Assembly: GCA_022661535.1 (NCBI GenBank)
Contig: JAKULF010000001.1
Location: 868,001-932,000 of the forward strand
Direction: 5' to 3'
DNA length: 64,000 bases
Source of the DNA: Eutypa lata
Lineage: Eukaryota > Ascomycota > Sordariomycetes > Xylariales > Diatrypaceae
Notes under the pieces: model-generated
The model's input: only the letters and a program-made list of their open reading frames with translations
Told to the model about the DNA's origin: nothing
Database searches by the model: none
Made by a program: the position numbers and the translations under genes
Part shown: piece by piece, positions 55,260 through 64,000 of the stretch
Position numbering within the stretch: the first letter of the stretch is position 1
Layout: every line of letters starts with the position of its first letter

Positions 55260-56171
55260 CTATCCCCAACCAGGGCGTATATTGGTAAACCCACGGCCCT
55301 CGAGAAATCCCTTCCAATCGCCATACCACATGTTGGCCTTTCTGCTCTCGGCGATGTAAGAAGGGGGCTCCAGGCCTAATCCAAGCATGAGGGATACACT
55401 ATTGCAACGACATTCATTAGGATTCCTCGGGGCCCGCCAAAGTCTGGAACACTGTCGTGCTGCTTGGTCTCCTAGACGAAAGCATCTCATGGAACGGAAC
55501 GCGTCGATTGTTGTGTCCCCGTAGATAGACATCAAGCAGTGGTTTATGTGGTCCTCTTCTCTTAAGAGCCTAGTGAGCATAAGCTTCCACGGGACGGACA
55601 ATTCCATTGCCTCCAAATCAATTTCCAGGCCCTCCATCCTGGTGTCGTTGGTGGCAATGTTGCTGAACGACACAGTGTGCCACGGATGGAAGTGGATGTC
55701 CGACGGTGCCTCGATCCAAGGCTGCATCTCCACTTTCCAATGCCGAATGTATTCGTCGAAATTGCAATCGCAATCGTCGTAAACGCCTGGGTATTGTCTA
55801 GAGGGCGTTTTGATGACCGTGTTCTCTTGTGTTCCGAGGTACTTGAAGATGATTCGGTGACCGTCCTCGGATGGCTCGTGAAACTCGAACTTCATAGGTG
55901 CTGTTACGGAACCGGTCGCAGATGGGACCCACGCTATTCCGTCAAAGTTTATCGCCGTGTTACGCAGATGGGTAGAACCGATGAAAGCCAACTCTGTGGC
56001 TCGCTTCAGCTGCCGGGATACTTCACGAAACGTGAGCCACGCATGGATGGCGTCAAGGGGTCGATTGTCAATAACGTGAGAAACCACCATAGTCCAGATT
56101 TCAAGTGGCAATTGGCGTGGGCGAGTTGATGTGTTGCCGGTCACGGCTGTAGATACTACGGGTCCTGCCAT
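55260..56171 (-). CDS. F-box-like protein
   Basis: Intronless minus-strand gene of 303 residues. Near residue 20 it has 'RQLPLEIWTMVVSHVID', an F-box-like motif, followed by 'AWLTFREVSRQLKRATELAF', as in fungal F-box proteins. The rest has no repeat or known domain but is clearly protein-like ('HFHPWHTVSFSN', 'MEGLEIDLEAMELSVPWKLM'). F-box proteins act as substrate receptors of SCF ubiquitin ligases; whether this divergent box binds Skp1 is unknown. The single intact long frame supports the model. Confidence 0.7.
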   Translation of the reverse strand: MAGPVVSTAVTGNTSTRPRQLPLEIWTMVVSHVIDNRPLDAIHAWLTFREVSRQLKRATELAFIGSTHLRNTAINFDGIAWVPSATGSVTAPMKFEFHEPSEDGHRIIFKYLGTQENTVIKTPSRQYPGVYDDCDCNFDEYIRHWKVEMQPWIEAPSDIHFHPWHTVSFSNIATNDTRMEGLEIDLEAMELSVPWKLMLTRLLREEDHINHCLMSIYGDTTIDAFRSMRCFRLGDQAARQCSRLWRAPRNPNECRCNSVSLMLGLGLEPPSYIAESRKANMWYGDWKGFLEGRGFTNIRPGWG

Positions 56172-57959
56172 GGCGAATGTAGATGGTGGGATGGTCGGTA
56201 AGTTGTTCTAAGGTTTATCTTGGGGTCTGAGGTGGAGATGAAGAGTGTGATGATGATGTAGTGATTTGGTCAACTCCAGGCTGTATGGAGGATTCAGAAG
56301 GTGTTGTTGTATATATTTGCTTCAGATGGAAGGTTCATAGAGAAGGACGACAAGAGTGATCTGGTCAGGTTGGCTGGTTCAAAGGTGTAGAAGTAGGTGA
56401 CCAATTTATAACTCGGGTGGAAGTAGAAAAGACGTGTGGGGTTTGGAAAAGATTTTCTTTTACCTCCCACACCACATTCAATGCAGGCCCCGTACTTTTT
56501 AGGTCCAAGCAAAGACCTACGAGGATACGGTACAGGTACAAACTTTGGATGAGGGTGAAACAGAATCTACCTACGTGTAGACAAAGAATAAGGACCCGCT
56601 AATGCTTGTCTACATAAACCTATTGTAACTCCTTATCTATCTACCTACCTACTTGCTCAAGTACGCATATAAAAGGTATAATGTTAGTCGACATTTGGTC
56701 CTCCTTGCCGCATATCATCCTCTTAATTCCATAATAGGATATTTCCCAGGAATTGTGCCTACCTATGGATGCACAGACATACATCTAAACATGTATTCAA
56801 TGCGTAGATTCTATCAGCCCAGGCAATAAGTGTTCTTGACTACCACTGTCCATAGACTTATAGTTGATGCGTACTAGATAGCAATCAGTATTCACTTCCT
56901 CGCAAACCTATTCACTTGTTTTGCTACTTCCCTAAGGCAACGAACAAACATTTATTCCCAGTTGTTGCTTGCTTCTATTACGGAACTGCTAGGTGAAATC
57001 CTGGCAGGCGTAGCCACCCGCTGTTGTCTCCTAGATATATATAATAGGAAATACAAAGTAGAGAACATACTGTGCCCAACTATGCTCTAGTGAAACACCG
57101 CACAAACAGTTGTAATGCGTTTCTAGAAATCTACTAACTGAATACCCAAGCAATCATGTAACAATGGAAGTGTTATCTTCTATTCAAATTCTTGCTATTA
57201 TACAAACACCCTAACGTTATGTGCATTCAAAAATCTATTGGTAGGTACTGTGTTAGATAGAAGTACGTAACAAATCTCACATTGGAAAAATGTTGAAATG
57301 ATGGTAGAGCTAAAGGACTTTCCTCTAGTATGACATTTGAAACTACAAGTCGAGGTTCGAAATAGTGTCATTGTCATGCATGAACTTTACCACCTACTAA
57401 GGCTAATAGTTACCCTGTTCAGTAGGGGTAATTACGCCAAGCATCGCATTGGAATAGCAATTATCTGTTGGATAGGTACTTAAGTAGGTAGGTAAAATGT
57501 CTACTTGGTTGCATTCAATAGAGTCAAGAAAAGGAAAGTGCGAACAAACTCGTCAAGCCCTAACAGTTCCTCGGTGCACATTGGAAGATCTTCTTGTTAT
57601 GTGTACGTGGTTTTCCATACCCCGTAACTGCCTAGCTAATGTCTAAAGGGGGGCTGAGAAGCGGCGCCGTAACTAGTGGGGCTTGACCCCGGAGGTGGCC
57701 GGATCCGTCAAGGCACTACGGTAGCTTCCGAGGAGATAACTTAGTTAGTACCTGATATCTAGCGTGGCATACTACCTATATTTATTGATAACAACCTGCT
57801 TTTTCTATTTATTCATCGACACCAGTCAATCAAACCGCAGAGCTATCTCTAGATAACCCTGCTCTTCCTGCTCTTCCTCGGGACGCCGAATCCCATTGTA
57901 CTCGTGCTCCTTTTCCTGTGATCATCTTTAATCAAGTAATTACTCTCCCTCAAAAAATC
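56172..57959. other. Intergenic
   Basis: Promoters of the divergent F-box-like and deaminase-fold genes. AT-rich, with no frame worth calling. A TAGGTAGG-type motif recurs (for example 57482-57492). Confidence 0.55.
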
Positions 57960-58676
57960 ATGACGACACCTCAAGCACCCAGCCCCAATCCCGACCCTGC
58001 CCACCTTCTCAGCGCCCTGCTCTCCGTAATCGAGCAGCGCATCGTGCCGCTGACAGCCGCGGGCGTCACATCGGGCAGCAAGCTCTTCGGGGCCGCGATC
58101 CTGCGCAAGGGGGACTTAGCCCCCCTAACAGTGGCGACCAACGACGAGCACACGTCGCCGCTGCTGCACGGCGAGATCAACTGCATCCAGCAGTTTTTCA
58201 CCGTTCCCATCGCGACTTCTTCTTCTTCTTCTTCTTCGGCAGTGGGACCAACGACAGCAGCTTCTACGACCGCCACCAAAGATTGCGTCTTCGTCGCGAC
58301 GCACGAGCCGTGCTCGCTGTGCCTGAGCGGCATCGCGTGGGCTGGGTTCGATAATGTGTACTACCTGTTCACGTACGAGGATAGCCGGGACCGCTTCGCT
58401 ATTCCGTACGATATCCAGATCCTCGAGGAGGTGTTCCGAGTGCGGGCCGAGGGCGAGAGTGATGAGGATTTAGCGCGGAGACCGCTGTATAACCGGAAGA
58501 ACAAGTTCTTCACGGCGACTAGTTTCGCAGAGTTAGTTGGGGCTATTGAGGATGCCGGTGGGAGGGAGAAGTGGGCGGGGGAGGTTGAGAGGGTTAAGGG
58601 GCTGTATGATGGGTTGAGTAGGACGTATCAAGATGGGAAGGAGAGTGGGGTAGAGAGCTCGAGTGTCTGGAGGTAA
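57960..58676 (+). CDS. Cytidine/deoxycytidylate deaminase-fold protein
   Basis: Intronless gene of 238 residues. The start is the ATG at 57960 (MTTPQAPSPNPDP); an in-frame GTG at 57918 extends the open frame but is not a likely start. The zinc-binding deaminase motifs are present: 'LLHGEINCIQQFF' (H-x-E with the proton-shuttle Glu) and 'ATHEPCSLCLSGIAWAGFDN' (PCxxC). A Ser/Thr/Ala-rich insert separates them, coded by a TCT repeat. The C-terminus ('LYNRKNKFFTATSFAELVGA') resembles a fungal group annotated as CMP/dCMP-type deaminases whose substrate is not known. It probably deaminates a nucleobase, nucleoside or related compound in the cytosol. Confidence 0.85.
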   Translation: MTTPQAPSPNPDPAHLLSALLSVIEQRIVPLTAAGVTSGSKLFGAAILRKGDLAPLTVATNDEHTSPLLHGEINCIQQFFTVPIATSSSSSSSAVGPTTAASTTATKDCVFVATHEPCSLCLSGIAWAGFDNVYYLFTYEDSRDRFAIPYDIQILEEVFRVRAEGESDEDLARRPLYNRKNKFFTATSFAELVGAIEDAGGREKWAGEVERVKGLYDGLSRTYQDGKESGVESSSVWR

Positions 58677-59019
58677 TGGCGGCTTGGATAGAATTCATGT
58701 ATTATGATAGGGTTCTAAATATGTCACCCAAGTAGCGCAACACAAATAATTCAGGCGGATATCAAAACTGTAGCTTATGAAAGCCTTGCATTGGAATTCA
58801 AATTGCCTCCACCTATTAGTACCCAGTTTATAGGAGACGTAAGCTGAATTAGTGCTCTAAAACTAAGACCAGAGATACATATCCCAAGTGCCACTGCTAG
58901 AACTATTAAAGCCACTTCATTCCTATTCATCTTCTCGTTCGGATGAGGATGAAGACTATAACATCTTAATTAGTACTGGTACCCCCAGATTATCATTATC
59001 CTTGGTGAGAAGGGAATAA
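58677..59019. other. Short intergenic region
   Basis: Between converging genes. Nothing seen. Confidence 0.6.
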
Positions 59020-61075
59020 TCATGGCATCTCAGTGACCCGAGGGGGTGGAGACGAATTACACGAAACACTTACAGGTGTCAGCAGCTCGTCCAAGCAGAC
59101 ATGCGGATGCCGGTCCTCAACACAAGGTTCACTCTCATGTGCGGGGCTTGGCCTCCTCGAATCCCTCCGCGCCACCACTCCGGCATGTGTTGCTGAACGG
59201 GGAATCCTATGTGATGTAGTCGGTGCCCTATCAAGGATACCCTGTAATAAATCCCGGCTCGACTGCTGCCTCCCCCGAACCGCAGTTTGGAGCCGCGCCT
59301 CTTCTACGCCTCGAGATGGTAGTGACGCCCGGTGGGCCTTTCCGGCAGTCCAGACCTCGATCGGTATGAAACTGTACCGGCGGAATGACTCGAACACATC
59401 CGCGTCGGATCTCCTATGCGTACCGGTATCCTTGCTTGTGCCGTTAGTTGGTTTGACACTGCTCCTGCGCCGGTGGTTTGCGGAGCCAATTGACTGGCCC
59501 ATTCTTTTCTCCCTGCGCACTTTCGTCTCGGCCTTTTTCCCCTTGTGAAGCTTCCTGGCTGGAGATAATGCTGAATGCCCTCTCTCAAAAGCTGACGTCT
59601 CCCCTCGGGGCTCTTCAGCCGGCATATTCGATGGTAGTGCGCAATGTGCATCGATGCCGGCTCTGTAGAGGTCTGATGTAGGCTGTTCCTGTCGCTGTAA
59701 GGGTGAGATATCACCAGCTGTGCCCAGAGCAATTTCACGGTTGTTAGTTTGCAATTTTATTATTACGTAGGGGAAACCTGGCATTCCTAGCTTACAAGCG
59801 ACGATATTTACGGGGTCTGCCGTCTGCCACCTAGACCCGGTAGAAGTAGAAGGGGACTGTCTTTCGATCTGGGGTGACCCCCCAATCATTCGTTCTTCAA
59901 ACATGTTAGGAATTATGAACTGAGAAGAGCTATTATTAGGTTATCTGGCTCAAACAAGATACGACCGGGCTTAACCATACCTTTACTGGGTCAGTAGTTG
60001 GTTGTCCATGGTATTCATCGACGGCTGCGTCTGGGCCCACGTCGGTCTCATGGGTCAAGCCATCTGGGAAGGTACCCTAATTCACCTCTGTGACGCTTTG
60101 CCGTGAAATAAAAGTGGCCGTAGGAAAGCTTCCCTGGTTAAATCTGTACTCATAGCTAGGTACCAATCCCGTCGAGCTGAACGTGGGCTGGACGGAACTG
60201 AACGTCGTAGCAGGGTCGGCCTGGTTTGACATTCGCGGCACGATCGCCCCTGTCTCCAGGGTCGGTCTGCCAACCTTAACCTGGAGATTTGGCTCGCATT
60301 CATCTCTCGACGGTGATCTCTCGTGAATCTCGTCCTGAATCTCCTGGAGTCCTACTACCACGATATCTAGAATGCCCGCGATGTCATCTGCAGTGATTAA
60401 ATAGGTATCCGCGGATTGCTCTACGCCTTCTAATCGATTGGCCGAAAAGCCCGCTATGGGAGCTCGGTTCTCACTCGACGATGCTGGAGCGCTTGTAATC
60501 GCGGAACAGCCAATATGGCGTCTGTGGGATAAATAGGCCCGTATATTGCAGATGATCCTTTCGACCGTGATGTGGCTTGAATCGGAAGAGATTCGAAGGC
60601 CATCTAGTGCTGCCGACCGTCGCAAACGTGGCGAAGGTGCTGTATCGTCCGTAACCTCATTGGGGCTCTGCTGAGTAGTGTTGCGTTGTGTTGTCGGTGA
60701 AGATGCCAGTGTCAAGGCAGCCGTATTTGGGGTGTTGTTTGGGTTGCCGAGCTCTTGTGACCTAACAATTACTGTTCTATCTGCACCTGATTTCGCCTGG
60801 CCCCTTCTCAGATGGCCTAATAATGATTTTGGGAAGAGACGGAGATACCCTGGTCTGTAATTAGAATGACTTGTAAGTGGCAAAGTCCATCTTTGTTTCA
60901 AAGGATCGCCCGTGATAGGTGGTGTTACGGGTTCCGAGGAGGCACCCTGATGTATAGGTAACGTTTGAGATCCTAAGGGTAGTGGAGTGCTAGCACGACT
61001 TGAGAGAGCGCTGAAAAATTGGTCGCTGCTGATAGAGAAGAGAGAAGCGCGATCGTCTCTTAGACAGTGAGCCAT
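59020..61075 (-). CDS. Long disordered protein, frame interrupted by one TAG
   Basis: Minus-strand gene starting at the ATG 61073-61075. The frame runs 332 codons to a TAG at 60077-60079, then continues in the same frame to 59981, where a good intron (59920-59980; GTATGG donor, CTAAT branch, TTCTCAG acceptor) joins it in frame to 59020-59919. Sequence after the TAG is clearly coding-like ('GTFPDGLTHETDVGPDA', then 'FIIPNMFEERMIGGSPQIER'). The protein is Ser/Thr/Pro-rich and mostly disordered, with an ordered part near 'HITVERIICNIRAYLSH' and 'YLITADDIAGILDIVVVGLQ'. No family is recognised. The TAG could be a nonsense mutation, a readthrough site, or lie in a very short (39-bp) intron starting GTGAAT. 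Confidence 0.6.
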
Positions 61076-62181
61076 CTCGTATAACCAGTATGACTGTTGT
61101 TTCTATACGCTACGGATAAGCACCCAAGGTATATAGTGATGCGTATACAAGGTCTGAAGGAAATAGTCTAGGTACTCGAATGACGCATTTCCAATCTATA
61201 ATATTAGGTGATTTATGGCGAGGAGTGTCGATATTTAACTTTACTATCAAGGACCCCCAGCCCTAGCATACACATATACTCCTATATTCGATAAGAAGGC
61301 ACATCTTTCAATTGTGATGGAGGGCAGGAGCGAATGGTATGTATTGAGCAATTCATTTCCATCCCCATGTCTCTAATTTTTATACTACCATAATGAATGC
61401 CAGTGATTCGGAGATACCTTCTCCAAATATCTCGCCCTAATTAGAATGTGTTCAACTGTTGCCGAGATAGTTTCGTGTTTTCGTTACATGCCGTTTGAAT
61501 CTAGAGACCTCTAAATCTATAGTCAGATTATTTACTTTAGGTATCAACCTATCTTAACCAAGAATGGCCAGGACTTGCATGTGGCCCATGGAAGTAAAAT
61601 AGCTAGATCATAAGTAATTGCTGCGCGGCGGGCTGTACGACACGTGTTCGCTTTTATGACGCGCTGAGAGCTATGTATAAGTGTAGAAGATCCAAGATTC
61701 TGCACATATAAATTCCACTGATGAGTGCATACATACATCCTTCCCAGGCTTGGCAAAAAATACATACCCGGTGTACCCCCCCTAACCCCCTTGGAACTTT
61801 CAATTGTGGTGTCGCCTAAGAAATTCAGGTACCTGGTAGGTAAAATATGTGCATCATTTGCTTTTACACATGTAATATGCCGTTATGCAGTTAACTAGTA
61901 TATAGAGACCATTACTTTCTTATTTGCAATTACGTAGCGTTGCCGTCAGGTCTTGGTGATGCTTATAGCAACATCAATTACGTCAGGACAACTTTAGACA
62001 TTACAAGTGTGTTACAAAAGGAATCATCTCGAAATTATCAGCGTAATCCTTTTGCAACGTCCCAGTACCATACTCCTAGTTACTATTAAGTATATATCCT
62101 TCTGCACGAGATTGTTTGCTTAATACACGACAACGCCTGAGAAAACATACACGGAGACAAGGTATACACAAGACTACTATC
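61076..62181. other. Divergent promoter region
   Basis: Upstream of the disordered-protein gene and the DUF2231 gene. No gene supported. Confidence 0.55.
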
Positions 62182-62874
62182 ATGGGTATCGTCAGCGACC
62201 TCTACAACGTAATTGAGCTCGGCAATTTTAACTGGCCGTTTAGAAACAGGTAAAAATACATTTCCATACTCTGTCGCTTCATGTAGTCTGACATTACCGG
62301 TAGTCATCCTACCCACCCAGCAACGGTGCACTTCCCCGTCGCTTTTCTCACATCAGCGTACACTTGCGAAGCTGTCTACGGTCTGGCCGTCCACTATGGA
62401 TATCTTTCCAAGTACTTAACCGATGTCTCGCGCTTCAGCTACTTCTCGCACATCCTGGGCGTAATCACCGCGCTGCCCAGCATGACTTCTGGGGCTGCCG
62501 AGCTTTGGGAGTTATACAAAACAGGTGGAATAAACCGGAAGGACAAAGAGCAGACGAACCCCAAGTCTCATTCTAAGGCTGTAGGCTCCAGCGTTAAGAT
62601 AGGCATTGCGCATGGTCTGCTCAATACCGTTGCCTTGTGCGTCAGCATCTACGCGATTTGGTCCAGAAGACTCGCTCCGAATTTCATTCCGGGGAGGATG
62701 AGCGTTCTGTTGAGTATGTTGACGCTGCCGGGATTGGCTTTCAGTGCAGCCTTAGGTGGGGAGCTGGTGTATGGAAAGGGGGTTGGCGTTGCGAGAATGG
62801 GGAATGCTAAAGACGAAAAGGTTCAGGGATTCGATGAGTACAAGGATGGAGGCAAAGAGCTTAAGGTTTTGTGA
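62182..62874 (+). CDS. DUF2231-type integral membrane protein
   Basis: Two exons, 62182-62249 and 62304-62874, giving 212 residues. The splice joins 'NFNWPFRN' to 'SHPTHPATVHFPVAFLTSAY', restoring the HP-x-x-V-HFP-AF motif that opens the DUF2231 family. Four hydrophobic segments follow: around 'VHFPVAFLTSAYTCEAVYGL', 'FSHILGVITALPSM', 'LLNTVALCVSIYAIW' and 'LSMLTLPGLAFSAALGGELV'. The C-terminus is short and charged. Members are predicted four-helix membrane proteins of unknown function, with conserved His residues that might bind metal or haem. Model confidence is high because the motif is completed only by splicing. Confidence 0.88.
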
Positions 62875-64000
62875 AGTTCAAGCTACCCGAAATTCACTCT
62901 TCCTCATCTCGACATATCTCGAGGTCTGGAGACCATTGATGAGTAGAAAAGGGTTTGATGCATAGCAACAATAAAGAACGAGATAGCTTTCGAGTCTGCG
63001 CGATTCATCTGGCATATTGTTAATGTTGGAAGTCATGTGCCGAAGAAAGCAGAAAGCAGAAAGCAGAAAGCAGAAAGTTCGTGAAAGAAGACGATATTGC
63101 GAGTTGAAAAGAGAGATTATGTTTGGAGGCATATATCTACCTCCATGATTGCACGGCAAGGGGTTACAATTGCATAACAGTGTCAAGGAACAAAACGAGG
63201 AACTTGAAATCGAGACAGATACGAACATATATCAGCTTGTACTACTTAATATCCATTACTAAGCGCACAGGTAGATCAAGTTCAACAGTGTCATCCTTCT
63301 GCCAAAATACGAATTAAACCTTATTCAGTGGTAAGATGAAAGACGGGGTTCGTTAGTGATAAATGGGCTTCTATATAGTTTTAAGTCAGGGCCTTTACGT
63401 CACCAACTTAGAGCTCTAGTGATTAACTTGAGGGGAGTCGCGGGGAATGTGACCCGGCCTCAACTGTCAGCTCGGGCAAGTGGAGAGATCAAGTTTGGGC
63501 TGGTTGGGCCAAGGAACAGCAGCTAACGACCCCACGGAATCATCCGGGATCTTTCTCAGCTGCATAGAGATCCATCCCGTCTTCCCCTATTTTTTTCATT
63601 CAACCAAGATCTATCTGGGCACCCTTGGCTAATTGTAGGCATACTAGGTACCTAAGCCTAACGTAACATCACCGTATCTGTCGCACGTTGCCGAAATCGC
63701 ACGTCGCATGAGGCGGTCTGGTCTGCAGGTCAAGACTTTTTTTTCAGGAGTGCACGCGCAACCAAAAAAACGTGTCATATGACCACTGGCAGTAATCATT
63801 TTAGATTCCTATGCGATCAGATCACTCGCTAATAAGGCGATTTGTGAAATCAAAATTCCTGGGGGCTGTGCAACAATATTATTTGTGTTTAAATTCAACT
63901 TGGTCGGGTGGCGGCGGGCAGTCGGTTGGACCGGTGGGTTTTTTCGCTTTTCTCAAATAAATTACCGTGCCACTGACGGATCGACGAGAGGCGCACCGCA
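62875..64000. other. Intergenic to the window end
   Basis: 3' flank of the DUF2231 gene, with a short AGAAAGC tandem repeat at 63044-63078. No gene supported up to 64000; the GC-richer end may be the start of another promoter. Confidence 0.5.
63044..63078 (+). repeat. AGAAAGC tandem repeat
   Basis: About five tandem copies of a 7-bp unit, intergenic. Confidence 0.85.

Overview
The window is nuclear DNA of a filamentous ascomycete (Pezizomycotina, perhaps Sordariomycetes; the class is inferred only). Genes are intron-bearing, with short introns (about 50-130 bp), GTRNGY-type donors and CTRAY-like branch sites. Several families are largely or only fungal: HET, 2EXR, DUF7580 and acuF-type zinc-finger proteins. 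One block looks saturated by repeat-induced point mutation (RIP). All gene models were built by hand by joining reading frames across canonical splice sites. Each stated exon set keeps one open frame.

Layout. 0-0.5 kb: 5' end of a secreted GH30 hydrolase gene, leaving the window. 2.3-6.3 kb: two tandem 2EXR-domain paralogs. 8.4 kb: a small orphan frame. 11.3-12.9 kb: an SREBP-type bHLH regulator with an upstream ORF. 15.4-18.3 kb: a short unknown gene and an acuF-type zinc-finger gene. 19.6-23.3 kb: a cysteine-rich secreted, Kex2-processed protein and a GH43 arabinanase. 23.6-28.6 kb: a HET-domain protein and a cytochrome P450. 29.5-30.4 kb: tRNA-like relics. 30.8-38.9 kb: a conserved housekeeping block with Icp55 peptidase, Dbf4, Atg12 and PanB. 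40.4-42.4 kb: a secreted type-B carboxylesterase. 43.7 kb: a small membrane protein. 44.8-56.2 kb: accessory genes, namely a zinc-finger/ARID/FHA fusion, a DUF7580 kinase-like protein, the AT block, a small glycine-rich protein, a protein kinase and an F-box-like protein. 58-62.9 kb: a deaminase-fold protein, a long disordered protein interrupted by an in-frame TAG, and a DUF2231 membrane protein.

How the genes relate. The housekeeping genes act in separate processes: replication licensing (Dbf4), autophagy (Atg12), pantothenate synthesis (PanB) and mitochondrial protein maturation (Icp55). The secreted GH30, GH43, carboxylesterase and cysteine-rich protein fit a plant-biomass or plant-associated life, which is inference. 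HET, DUF7580, the ARID/FHA zinc-finger protein and the kinase resemble the variable self/non-self repertoire of fungi. The 44.8-51.3 kb part, with its unusual fusion protein, DUF7580 neighbour and RIP-like block, is the most interesting stretch. No CRISPR array, rRNA or intact transposon was seen.
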